Assembly (NCBI GenBank): GCA_910579735.1
Contig: CAJTUZ010000035.1
Span: 1 to 23,085 of the forward strand
Source: an uncultured Lachnospiraceae bacterium
GTDB taxonomy: Bacteria; Bacillota; Clostridia; Lachnospirales; Lachnospiraceae
Direction: 5' to 3'
DNA length: 23,085 nt
Both the position numbers and the translations under genes were made by a program. Below are positions 1-7,734 of the stretch, in pieces. Every line of letters starts with the position of its first letter. Position 1 is the stretch's first letter. Below the pieces are notes generated by a model. The model saw only the letters and a list, made by a program, of their open reading frames with translations. It was not told the origin of the DNA and did not search any database.

Positions 1-116
1 TTCACGTCACTCATATGTTCTGGTATCTCCTTTCTCTGGTATAAAAAGGCGGCATACTGTTCAGTCGTCTGAATAGATGCCGTCTTTTGAATCTCATAAC
101 CGTCGATTTTGTCCAT
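1..116 (-). CDS. 5' end of an unidentified gene, cut by the window edge
   Basis: An open frame begins with ATG at 114-116 and runs off the window edge without a stop, giving 38 codons. A perfect AGGAGG at 126-131 lies nine bases upstream of the start, which is strong support for a real gene. The visible protein starts MDKIDGYEIQKTASIQTTEQ and is soluble, with no signal peptide or membrane segment. I do not recognise the family. It lies just downstream of the terminator at 193-218, so it probably has its own promoter: a TATACT box is at 185-190, but no convincing -35 hexamer is seen at 16-18 bases. A palindrome at 148-162 lies between that box and the ribosome binding site. Confidence 0.7.
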   Translation of the reverse strand, partial: MDKIDGYEIQKTASIQTTEQYAAFLYQRKEIPEHMSDV

Positions 117-147
117 TGGACCAATCCTCCTTTCAGGAGAGTGGCCG

Positions 148-162
148 GCACAGGAACTGTGC
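148..162. promoter_or_regulatory. 6+6 palindrome in the leader of the partial gene
   Basis: GCACAG-gaa-CTGTGC is a perfect inverted repeat with a three-base centre. It lies between a possible TATACT -10 box (185-190) and the AGGAGG ribosome binding site (126-131) of the partial gene. It could be an operator just downstream of the transcription start or a small leader hairpin. Function is inferred from position only. Confidence 0.35.
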
Positions 163-192
163 AGAAAGGTGTACATTGAAAAAGAGTATACA

Positions 193-218
193 GAAAAAAG
201 CCCGGCATTTCTGCCGGG
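193..218 (-). terminator. Rho-independent terminator after rlmD
   Basis: CCCGGCA (201-207) and TGCCGGG (212-218) form a GC-rich 7-bp stem with a four-base loop. On the minus strand the stem is followed by CTTTTTT. It lies about 50 bases past the rlmD stop codon and ends the operon of the HtrA-like gene, yhaM and rlmD. Confidence 0.9.
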
Positions 219-267
219 TCTGGTTATGGACAATATTAAATTTTCATCCCGATATAAAAACTCAATT

Positions 268-2010
268 TCATATAAGCCCAAAATATTTCAGTGCATCTTC
301 GATATACATCATTTTCGCAGGGGGACAGTGTTTTATCTCCGGGTTCTCTTTCTGGGACTTGTGGTGGTTTTCCCCCATTTCAAGCCCGCACATCCTCTTG
401 ACCTCCGCAATGTAGCGTGTATGCACATTTACGCCAAAGTTATCCTTAACATATTTTTTGATATTTTGGTAAGTGGCTTTCTCTTTAGGCCGGTAATTAC
501 TGTCCGCCGTTACCTCCATCGTGACCTCTATTTTAGGTGTATCATTTTTGAGGGATAATAAAGCAACCGTCTCAACGTGCACCGTCCCCCCAAACTGGTC
601 CACCCCTCTTACCTTCTTCACCTCATACCCGCCATCTGCCAGCACCCGCAGGTCTCTTGCCAGCGTCGCAGAATCGCAGCTCACATACACTATCCGCTCC
701 GGCCGCATCTTGAGTATCGTCTCCAGGCATTTCTCATCGCATCCTTTCCGCGGCGGGTCCACGACGATCACATCTGCTCTGATCCCTTCTTTTTCGAGTT
801 TCTCCGGCAGAACTTCCTCTGCTTTTCCCACATAAAATTCGGCGTTATCGATTCCGTTGATCCGCGCGTTTTCTTGAGCGTCTTCAATAGCCTGCGGAAC
901 GATCTCCACGCCGTAAACCTGTTTCGCATTCTTTGCAAGAAACAGCGAGATTGTTCCGATACCGCAGTACAGATCCCAGACCGTCTCTTTCCCGGTCAGT
1001 CCCGCATACGCTAACGCCAGGCCGTATAATTTCTCCGTCTGCACGGGATTTACCTGATAAAAAGAAAGCGGGGAGATATGAAATATCACCTTATCTTTTT
1101 CCTTTTCCTGACCGGGCAGCCGAATGCTGTCTTCGATATAAGGTTTCCCCCAGAGCGTCCGTATTTCCTTTCCCATGATCACATTGCCTGTGTCGGTATT
1201 CACGCTGATCGAAATACTTGCGATACGCTTTTTGATAAAACGCCCGTTCTGCAGAGCGCTCCTGTTTTGGTCTGAATCATCGGCTTGTGAGAAATCAATC
1301 TGCATCAGCTTTTTCACAAGCACATTTTCCGCCGGCAATTTTTTGCCGTTTACTACAATACACACCATGATCTGACCGGAATCAAAACCTGTTCGGATCA
1401 GAATGTGACGGACCAGTCCTTTTCCTGTCTGTTCACGGTATGCCGGAACATGATTTTCTCTCATATAAGAAAGCACGCTCTCCAGAATGAGCTTATTTTC
1501 AGCGGCCCCAAGCAAACAATCCGTATTGGCTATAATGGTATGTGTCCGCCCTGCATAGAATCCCGTGATCAGATTATCGTATTTATCATATCCGACAGGG
1601 AACTGCGCTTTGTTCCGATAGTGCCACGGCTCTTCCATGCCGACGATCGGTTCCATGATCCGGTCGATCCATTCGGGCATAAATCCGCCGATGCGGATCA
1701 GATTGTTTCTGATCTTGTCCTGTTTGAAAACAAGCTGCCGTTCATAGCTCATTGCCTGAATCTGGCAGCCGCCGCATTGTCTGTGACAGGGGCATAACGG
1801 TTCGACCCGAAAGGGGGAAGGGGTGATGATCTTCTCCAGTCTCGCGTATCCGTAATTTTTTTTCACTTTTGTTATTCTGGCTTCTATCGTATCACCGATC
1901 ACAGCATCTTTGACAAACAGGGTATAACCATCTACTCTGCCGATTCCCTCGCCGTCATTCCCGATGTCATTAATCTGCACTGCTATCACATCATTTTTTT
2001 GATATCCCAT
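268..2010 (-). CDS. rlmD: 23S rRNA (uracil-5-)-methyltransferase, RlmD/RumA family, with extra C-terminal domain
   Basis: SAM-dependent m5U methyltransferase of 23S rRNA; in Firmicutes one such enzyme often modifies both U747 and U1939 (RlmCD), so target specificity is open. Residues 1-60 form a TRAM RNA-binding domain. An iron-sulfur motif C73-x5-C79-x2-C82 follows, with a likely fourth cysteine in NTDCLLG. The SAM site is WDLYCGIGTISLF, then VVDPPRKG and the catalytic cysteine in VYVSCDSATLARDL. The family normally ends near HVETVALL; here about 90 further residues follow (roughly 488-580), including KATYQNIKKYV, IAEVKRMCGLEMGEN and ALKYFGLI. I chose the ATG at 2010, with GGGG six bases upstream; a GTG at 2025 in the same frame lies too close to its AAGGA. 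It is last in the operon after yhaM, with a terminator at 193-218. Confidence 0.93.
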   Translation of the reverse strand: MGYQKNDVIAVQINDIGNDGEGIGRVDGYTLFVKDAVIGDTIEARITKVKKNYGYARLEKIITPSPFRVEPLCPCHRQCGGCQIQAMSYERQLVFKQDKIRNNLIRIGGFMPEWIDRIMEPIVGMEEPWHYRNKAQFPVGYDKYDNLITGFYAGRTHTIIANTDCLLGAAENKLILESVLSYMRENHVPAYREQTGKGLVRHILIRTGFDSGQIMVCIVVNGKKLPAENVLVKKLMQIDFSQADDSDQNRSALQNGRFIKKRIASISISVNTDTGNVIMGKEIRTLWGKPYIEDSIRLPGQEKEKDKVIFHISPLSFYQVNPVQTEKLYGLALAYAGLTGKETVWDLYCGIGTISLFLAKNAKQVYGVEIVPQAIEDAQENARINGIDNAEFYVGKAEEVLPEKLEKEGIRADVIVVDPPRKGCDEKCLETILKMRPERIVYVSCDSATLARDLRVLADGGYEVKKVRGVDQFGGTVHVETVALLSLKNDTPKIEVTMEVTADSNYRPKEKATYQNIKKYVKDNFGVNVHTRYIAEVKRMCGLEMGENHHKSQKENPEIKHCPPAKMMYIEDALKYFGLI

Positions 2011-2038
2011 ATAGTACCCCGTCACGATCCTTCTATCG

Positions 2039-2983
2039 TTATTCCATTTTCGTCGCTATCAGATTCGATTCAAACAGGCGGTTAAAACCAAGCCATCCTG
2101 TTTCGGTCGTACTGTTCATCAGTTCCGTAAAGGTCTGTAATTTGGCATCTGTATTATCTGCAAAATTTAACGCTACCGCTTCCATGATGGCCGGCTTTTT
2201 GGGGGAGCCGAATTCATATTCTCCATGGTGGGATAAAATACAGTGTTTCAGTTCGTTGGCAAGAACCTGCGGAAATCCTTCTATTTCACGGATCTTTTCA
2301 CCGATCATTTCCACACCGATGATAATATGTCCCAGAAACTGTCCGTCGTCCGTATAATCATTCTGCGGGAAAAGCGACAGTTCTCTTGTCTTTCCGATAT
2401 CATGGCAGATTGCGGCGCTGATCAATAAATCCCTTTGCAAAAGCGGGTAGCGGCTGCAGTAGAAATCACACAATCCGGTTACGCTTAGCGTGTGTTCGAG
2501 GAGTCCGCCTACGAAACCATGATGCACGGTTTTGGCCGCGGAAGATTTTGAGAATGTTTTCATAAACGGTTCATCCTCTATGAACAGGGCTTCCAGCAGT
2601 TTTTTCAGATAAGGATTCTGTATGCTGTCAATATAAGATGAAAGTTCTTTTATCATCGTATCTATGTTTTTGCTGCTGACGGGCAGATAATCGGCCGGAT
2701 CGTATTCTCCCTCCTGACAGCGTCTGATCCTCTTTACATTGACCTGGAGAGCTCCCTGAAAACGGTTTACATCTCCGTATACTTCTATGTAATCCATAGC
2801 ATCAAACTCTTCAATGCCTGCACTGTTAGGATCCCATATCTTGGCATCCAGTGTCCCGGTTTTATCCTGTAAGATAACATTCTCATAGGGTTTTCCGTTT
2901 TTGGTCACTGCGGACTGTTTATGTTTGCACAGATATACATCCGAGATCCGTTCGCCTTCTTTGTAATCTTTAATATACTTCAT
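2039..2983 (-). CDS. yhaM: 3'-5' exoribonuclease YhaM family
   Basis: 314 residues, the usual length for YhaM, a Firmicutes 3'-to-5' exoribonuclease that trims RNA ends and can also act on DNA. Residues 1-90 are an OB-fold nucleic-acid-binding domain (LQDKTGTLDAKIWD; YIEVYGDVNRFQGALQ). The HD metal-dependent hydrolase domain follows, with H164 in GGLLEHTLSV and the H194-D195 pair in AAICHDIGKTREL. A later histidine pair in ILSHHGEYEFGSP completes the metal site. The start has AAAGGATAGG upstream. It lies 35 bases downstream of the HtrA-like gene and 28 bases before rlmD, so it is probably cotranscribed with both. The order of an RNA nuclease followed by an rRNA methyltransferase suggests a shared RNA-metabolism operon, which is inference. 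Confidence 0.95.
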   Translation of the reverse strand: MKYIKDYKEGERISDVYLCKHKQSAVTKNGKPYENVILQDKTGTLDAKIWDPNSAGIEEFDAMDYIEVYGDVNRFQGALQVNVKRIRRCQEGEYDPADYLPVSSKNIDTMIKELSSYIDSIQNPYLKKLLEALFIEDEPFMKTFSKSSAAKTVHHGFVGGLLEHTLSVTGLCDFYCSRYPLLQRDLLISAAICHDIGKTRELSLFPQNDYTDDGQFLGHIIIGVEMIGEKIREIEGFPQVLANELKHCILSHHGEYEFGSPKKPAIMEAVALNFADNTDAKLQTFTELMNSTTETGWLGFNRLFESNLIATKME

Positions 2984-3018
2984 AACAATACCTATCCTTT
3001 CTCTCCGGTTGTGATCAT

Positions 3019-4386
3019 TTATTCGCTTTTTGCCAAAGTTACGACTACTTTCATTTCCTGAAAGGAATCTATTCCCTGCCGCATCAGCGTCACGGTTATG
3101 GTGTCTTCAGGAGCGGCATTATATAATACGTTGAGCAGTTCATTATAATTTGTAATTTCCGTATCTTCTATCCAGGTAATCACGTCGCCGCTCTGGATGC
3201 CTGCCGTCATTGCGGGAGAATCCATTTCAATTTCCTTAATATATGCGCCGAGCGGCACTCCCAGCTCCGTGTTGGCCTCCAGCGGTACATCGCTTCCGTG
3301 TACCCCCATGTAGGCGCGCGGCTGATTGTTTGACATTTTGGTAATGGTTCTTTTTAACTCCGAAACACTGTAAGCGGAGATCAGATTTCCCCGGTCCTCG
3401 CTGTTATAGGAATTATCGATGATTCCGATTACTCTTCCCTTCAAGTTGACAAGTATGCCTGTCGCATTTCTGCTTCCATATATATCCGTTGATAATAATT
3501 TATATGCTGCATCTACCTGGTCGATGGTTGTTCCGGAAGAAGTCACGATTCCATAGCAGACAGAACCGCTTGTTCCCGTGGGACTGCCGAGCGCTATCAC
3601 CGGTGTCCCGGTCAGGTTTGCCGAATTAGTGCTTCCGAGTGTTGCAATGTTGATAATATCCAGCGTTTCTTCTTCAATGGAAAGCAGGGATACCGACAAT
3701 ATGGCAAATCCTGTCGAAGTGTCTTTCTGAACGACTCTGGCGCTGACCTGTGCCTGATCACAGAAGGTCACGATGAACCGTTCCGCATTTTTAATGTTAT
3801 TCATATTGGCAAGGATCAGCATGGCCCGTCCGTTATTGGCAATGATCAAACCTGAAGCGATCGCTTCGCTTTCGTAGGGGTTGTTAAACCAGTCCACATC
3901 GGATGTAACACCTGTAACCGTCACAATTGCACGGCTGACGTCTTTGGCAAGCGCAGAAAGGTCTTCATAAAGCGATTCATATTCTTCCAGACCGAAGGTC
4001 ACTTTCGAAAGCAGTTCCTGTATCTGCTCGTCTTCCAGTTCCACAGGTCCCTGTTCCGCCTCTTCTTCTATCGCTTCCTCGGTCAGCATGTCTTCCGGCT
4101 TCATCTCTTCTTCTATCGCTTCTTCCGGAAACTGCACTTCTTTTGCCTCTTCTTCCGGATAAAGCCAGTTATTAATGACAGGCTCAAGCAGCAAAAAGGT
4201 CAGACAGGCCACGATGCCGAAAACAACCGCCATAACTGCCGTGATGATCGTCCTGCGCAGCAGTTTTTTCTTATTGACCGGCTTTTGTTTGATCTTCTCC
4301 CGTAGGAAATCCGGCTGTATTGACGGCGTATATTCCGCCTGCTCTCTTACTTCCTGTTCGGAGTTTTCTGTCTCTTCTTTTTTCAT
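3019..4386 (-). CDS. Membrane-anchored HtrA-like protein with PDZ domain; catalytic triad absent (predicted pseudoprotease)
   Basis: The domain order matches HtrA/DegP proteins: a cytosolic basic N-terminus, one membrane segment (about 44-71), a very acidic linker with two EEAIEEE copies (about 77-124), a trypsin-like domain (about 147-347) and a PDZ domain (about 357-452). By motif alignment all three catalytic residues are lost. The family TNxHVV motif reads ANMNNIKNA (His to Asn, near 197). The D-L-A-V-L motif reads TSTGFAILS (Asp to Gly226). GNSGGPLVN reads RNATGILVN (Ser to Ala308). The surrounding fold motifs are kept, so this looks like selection for a non-proteolytic role, perhaps binding peptides at the cell surface. 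The promoter at 4455-4483 would start transcription near 4448, which rules out the in-frame ATG at 4470; I use ATG 4386 (ATG 4398 is possible). Confidence 0.87.
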   Translation of the reverse strand: MKKEETENSEQEVREQAEYTPSIQPDFLREKIKQKPVNKKKLLRRTIITAVMAVVFGIVACLTFLLLEPVINNWLYPEEEAKEVQFPEEAIEEEMKPEDMLTEEAIEEEAEQGPVELEDEQIQELLSKVTFGLEEYESLYEDLSALAKDVSRAIVTVTGVTSDVDWFNNPYESEAIASGLIIANNGRAMLILANMNNIKNAERFIVTFCDQAQVSARVVQKDTSTGFAILSVSLLSIEEETLDIINIATLGSTNSANLTGTPVIALGSPTGTSGSVCYGIVTSSGTTIDQVDAAYKLLSTDIYGSRNATGILVNLKGRVIGIIDNSYNSEDRGNLISAYSVSELKRTITKMSNNQPRAYMGVHGSDVPLEANTELGVPLGAYIKEIEMDSPAMTAGIQSGDVITWIEDTEITNYNELLNVLYNAAPEDTITVTLMRQGIDSFQEMKVVVTLAKSE

Positions 4387-4454
4387 ATTAATAACCATGC
4401 CCTTCTCTTTGCCTGCAGACTCAGATCTTCCCGTTTTGTTCTTACACACGTCTA

Positions 4455-4483
4455 AGTATATCTTTTTCATAGTAAATTTACAA
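4455..4483 (-). promoter_or_regulatory. Promoter of the HtrA-like / yhaM / rlmD operon
   Basis: On the minus strand TTGTAA (4478-4483) is followed after exactly 17 bases by TATACT (4455-4460), a good sigma-A-type match. The predicted transcription start is near 4448. The promoter covers the upstream in-frame ATG at 4470, and so argues for a later start codon of the HtrA-like gene. Confidence 0.65.
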
Positions 4484-4566
4484 CCTTTATGGTATGATAA
4501 TTAAAAGTCACGCTGTCTCCCGCCCGGTACAATTCCATATAAATTTCGTATTATGAAAGGATTATT

Positions 4567-6945
4567 ATGAACAGCAAAGTACTTCGTGTATTAGAATATT
4601 ACAAAATTATCGATCTTTTAACGGATAAGGCCACATCTGACCCGGGCAGAAAGCTCTGCCGGGAACTGATTCCCATGACCGATCCTGACGAGATCAACCA
4701 TGCCCAGGCAGAAACCGCAGATGCGTTGTCCCGTCTTTTTAAGAAGGGTTCTACTTCTTTTGGCGGCAATAAGGATCTGGGCATGAGCATTAAGGCATTG
4801 GAAGTCGGCAGTGCGTTATCCGCCTCTGATTTATTAAAGATCGCTTCGCTGTTAGAAAATGTAAAACGTGTCAAGGCCTATGGAAGAAATGAGAAAGAGG
4901 ATGCTCCTGCCGACACTTTAGACGAATATTTTAACGGTTTGGAACCTCTTGGTAATCTTGCGAACGAGATCCGCAGATGTATCTTGTCGGAAGAAGAAAT
5001 TGCCGATGATGCCAGTCCAAACTTAAAGCACATCCGGCGAAAAATATCGATCACAAATGATAGAATTCATTCCGAACTTACTTCCATGATCAGCGGATCC
5101 TATCGGACCTATCTGCAGGACGCTGTCGTTACCATGCGGAATAACCGCTATTGTATTCCGGTCAAAGCCGAGCATAAGGGACAGGTTTCCGGTATGGTTC
5201 ACGATCAGTCTTCTACCGGTTCAACATTTTTCATTGAACCGGCTGCAGTCGTTGCCTTAAATAATGAGTTAAAAGAACTGGCGATCAGGGAGCAGGAAGA
5301 GATTGAAGTCATTCTGGCTGATCTGAGCGCACAGGCCGGCGGGCACACAGATACGCTCACCACCGATCAGGCTCTGATGACGACACTGGATTTTATCTTC
5401 GCCAAAGCCGCCCTCGCTATGGATGAAAATGCGACGATGCCGATTTTTAATACGGAGCACCATCTTCGCATCCGAAAAGGGCGCCACCCGCTTTTAGACC
5501 GGCACAAAGTCGTTCCGATCGACATTGAACTCGGCGCGGACTTTGATCTGTTAGTCATCACAGGACCCAATACCGGCGGTAAAACCGTTTCTTTGAAAAC
5601 GGTGGGACTGCTTACGTTAATGGGACAGGCGGGACTGCACATTCCGGCGCTCGATCGTTCCGAATTATCCGTTTTCACGGAAGTTTATGCAGATATAGGC
5701 GACGAACAGAGTATCGAGCAGAATCTTTCTACTTTTTCGTCCCATATGACCTCCATCGTTTCCATTTTACAGCAGGCCGACGAGAACTCGCTTTGCCTGT
5801 TTGACGAATTGGGCGCAGGAACCGATCCGACAGAAGGCGCGGCGCTTGCCGTTTCTATTCTGGATCATCTGCATACACGCGGTATCCGCACTATGGCGAC
5901 TACACATTACAGTGAGTTAAAAGTATATGCCCTTTCTACAGACTTCGTACAAAACGCCTGCTGTGAATTTGATGTGGAAACACTGCGGCCGACATACCGT
6001 CTGTTGATCGGCATTCCGGGTAAGAGCAATGCATTTGCCATTTCCTCCAAACTGGGACTGCCCGACTATATTATTGAAGACGCGAAAAAACACATTACGG
6101 AAGATAAAGAAAGCTTTGAAGATCTGTTATCCGATCTGGAAAACAGCCGGATCACCATCGAGAAAGAGCATTTGGAGATCGCCGCTTATAAAGAAGAAAT
6201 AAAGGCCCTGAAAACGAGCCTGGAATCCAAACAGGCAAAAATTGAACAATCCAAGTCAAATATTATCAGAAAGGCCAACGAAGAGGCTAAACAGATCTTA
6301 CAGGATGCCAAAGATGTTGCTGACGAAACGATCCGTACATTCCAGAAAGCCGGCATCTCTTCTTCCATAAAAGACCTGGAAAAGACCCGCCGGAATGTAA
6401 GGGACAAAATTTCCGAGAAAAATGCGAAGCTGTCTATACAGTCTTCAGACAAACCGGAGCATAAACAGTTAAAACCCGAACAGGTCAAACCGGGTGACCG
6501 CGTCAGGATCGTTTCTATGGGCCTGACGGGAATCGTAAGCTCAAAGCCGGATAAAAGCGGCAAATTGTTTGTACAGTGCGGCATTATCCGCTCCCAGGTA
6601 TCTTTATCGGATCTGATCCCGGTGGCAGAAGAAACCGTAACTTCCTCAGGCAGTCTGCAGCGGACCGGTTCCGGCAAAATAAAAATGTCCAAGTCCTATT
6701 CGATTTCTACGGAAATCAATCTGCTTGGCAAAACGGTTGACGAGGCGCTTTCCGAACTCGATAAATATCTGGACGACGCGTATCTGGCACACCTGCCAAG
6801 TGTCCGTATCGTACACGGCAAAGGCACAGGCGCTCTCCGCAAGGCCGTGCAGGATTATCTTCGCCGCTGTAAATATGTGAAGACCTACCGCCTTGGGGAA
6901 TATGGCGAAGGAGATGCCGGCGTTACGATCGCTGAATTTAAATAA
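4567..6945 (+). CDS. mutS2: Endonuclease MutS2 (MutS-family ATPase with Smr nuclease domain)
   Basis: 792 residues, typical of MutS2, which suppresses recombination and has also been linked to rescue of collided ribosomes in Bacillus. It lacks the mismatch-recognition domain of MutS1. The clamp/lever region comes first, then the ATPase: Walker A GPNTGGKT at 333-340 and Walker B with LCLFDELGAGTDPTEG. A long charged coiled coil follows (about 510-625). A KOW-like beta segment (VKPGDRVRIVSMGLTGIV) comes next. The C-terminal Smr domain spans about 715-792, with INLLGKTVDEAL and the HGKGTGALR motif. The start has AAAGG six to seven bases upstream. It is divergent from the HtrA-like operon. The response regulator gene follows 69 bases downstream on the same strand, so readthrough is possible. 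Confidence 0.97.
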   Translation: MNSKVLRVLEYYKIIDLLTDKATSDPGRKLCRELIPMTDPDEINHAQAETADALSRLFKKGSTSFGGNKDLGMSIKALEVGSALSASDLLKIASLLENVKRVKAYGRNEKEDAPADTLDEYFNGLEPLGNLANEIRRCILSEEEIADDASPNLKHIRRKISITNDRIHSELTSMISGSYRTYLQDAVVTMRNNRYCIPVKAEHKGQVSGMVHDQSSTGSTFFIEPAAVVALNNELKELAIREQEEIEVILADLSAQAGGHTDTLTTDQALMTTLDFIFAKAALAMDENATMPIFNTEHHLRIRKGRHPLLDRHKVVPIDIELGADFDLLVITGPNTGGKTVSLKTVGLLTLMGQAGLHIPALDRSELSVFTEVYADIGDEQSIEQNLSTFSSHMTSIVSILQQADENSLCLFDELGAGTDPTEGAALAVSILDHLHTRGIRTMATTHYSELKVYALSTDFVQNACCEFDVETLRPTYRLLIGIPGKSNAFAISSKLGLPDYIIEDAKKHITEDKESFEDLLSDLENSRITIEKEHLEIAAYKEEIKALKTSLESKQAKIEQSKSNIIRKANEEAKQILQDAKDVADETIRTFQKAGISSSIKDLEKTRRNVRDKISEKNAKLSIQSSDKPEHKQLKPEQVKPGDRVRIVSMGLTGIVSSKPDKSGKLFVQCGIIRSQVSLSDLIPVAEETVTSSGSLQRTGSGKIKMSKSYSISTEINLLGKTVDEALSELDKYLDDAYLAHLPSVRIVHGKGTGALRKAVQDYLRRCKYVKTYRLGEYGEGDAGVTIAEFK

Positions 6946-7014
6946 TGCGGGGATTTTTTTATGCGCAAGGACGCATGCCGGGATAAGATTAAATATGAAA
7001 GGCAGGATTTCAAA

Positions 7015-7716
7015 ATGGTAAATAAACAGAAAATATTGATCGTAGACGACGACAACAATATTGCCGAGCTGATCTCTCTTTATCTGACAAAGGAATGTTT
7101 TGAAACAATGATCGTTAATGATGGGGAATCCGCTCTTACGGCCGCAGAAAGTTTTGCACCGAATCTGATGCTGCTCGATCTGATGCTGCCCGGCATTGAC
7201 GGCTATCAGGTCTGCCGGGAGATCCGCTCCAAATCTACCATACCGATCATCATGCTCTCCGCCAAAGGGGAAGTATTTGACAAAGTTCTGGGGTTGGAGC
7301 TGGGCGCCGACGATTATATGGAGAAACCTTTTGATTCCAAAGAGCTGGTGGCAAGAGTCAAGGCCGTTTTGCGCCGTTATAAACCTGTTGTCCCCACGCA
7401 GACTGCCTCCGACATCAAATGTGTGGAATATCCCGATCTCATTATCAACCAGACGAATTATTCCGTTATCTATATGGGGCAGACCGTGGAGATGCCGCCC
7501 AAAGAGCTGGAGCTCCTTTACTTTTTAGCCGCATCGCCCAATCACGTTTTTTCAAGAGAACAGCTGCTTGATCAGATCTGGGGTTATGAATACATCGGGG
7601 ATACCCGTACCGTAGACGTACACATCAAACGTCTTCGTGAGAAAATCAACGATCACGAGAAATGGCGTATTTCCACGGTTTGGGGAATCGGCTATAAATT
7701 TGAAACGAAAGCTTGA
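7015..7716 (+). CDS. OmpR/PhoB-family response regulator
   Basis: DNA-binding response regulator of a two-component system with the kinase gene 18 bases downstream. The receiver domain (about 5-118) shows the acidic pair in ILIVDDD, the phosphoacceptor D55 in LLDLMLPG, the switch serine in IIMLSAKGE and the conserved lysine in YMEKPFD. The C-terminal winged helix (about 135-230) includes MPPKELELLYFL and TRTVDVHIKRLREKI. I start at ATG 7015 because the receiver fold begins a few residues later and GGCAGGA lies upstream. An in-frame ATG at 6961 (with GGGGA before it) would add 18 residues outside the domain, so it is the less likely start. Its target genes cannot be read from the window. Confidence 0.95.
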   Translation: MVNKQKILIVDDDNNIAELISLYLTKECFETMIVNDGESALTAAESFAPNLMLLDLMLPGIDGYQVCREIRSKSTIPIIMLSAKGEVFDKVLGLELGADDYMEKPFDSKELVARVKAVLRRYKPVVPTQTASDIKCVEYPDLIINQTNYSVIYMGQTVEMPPKELELLYFLAASPNHVFSREQLLDQIWGYEYIGDTRTVDVHIKRLREKINDHEKWRISTVWGIGYKFETKA

Positions 7717-7734
7717 TAAAGGGTATACAATATT

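Noticed and set aside
109..558. A plus-strand 149-residue open frame
   Set aside because: It lies antisense to the 3' end of rlmD and runs across the terminator; no recognisable protein.
4387..4470. A 28-residue N-terminal extension of the HtrA-like protein
   Set aside because: A TTGTAA-17-TATACT promoter at 4455-4483 places the transcription start downstream of the ATG at 4470.
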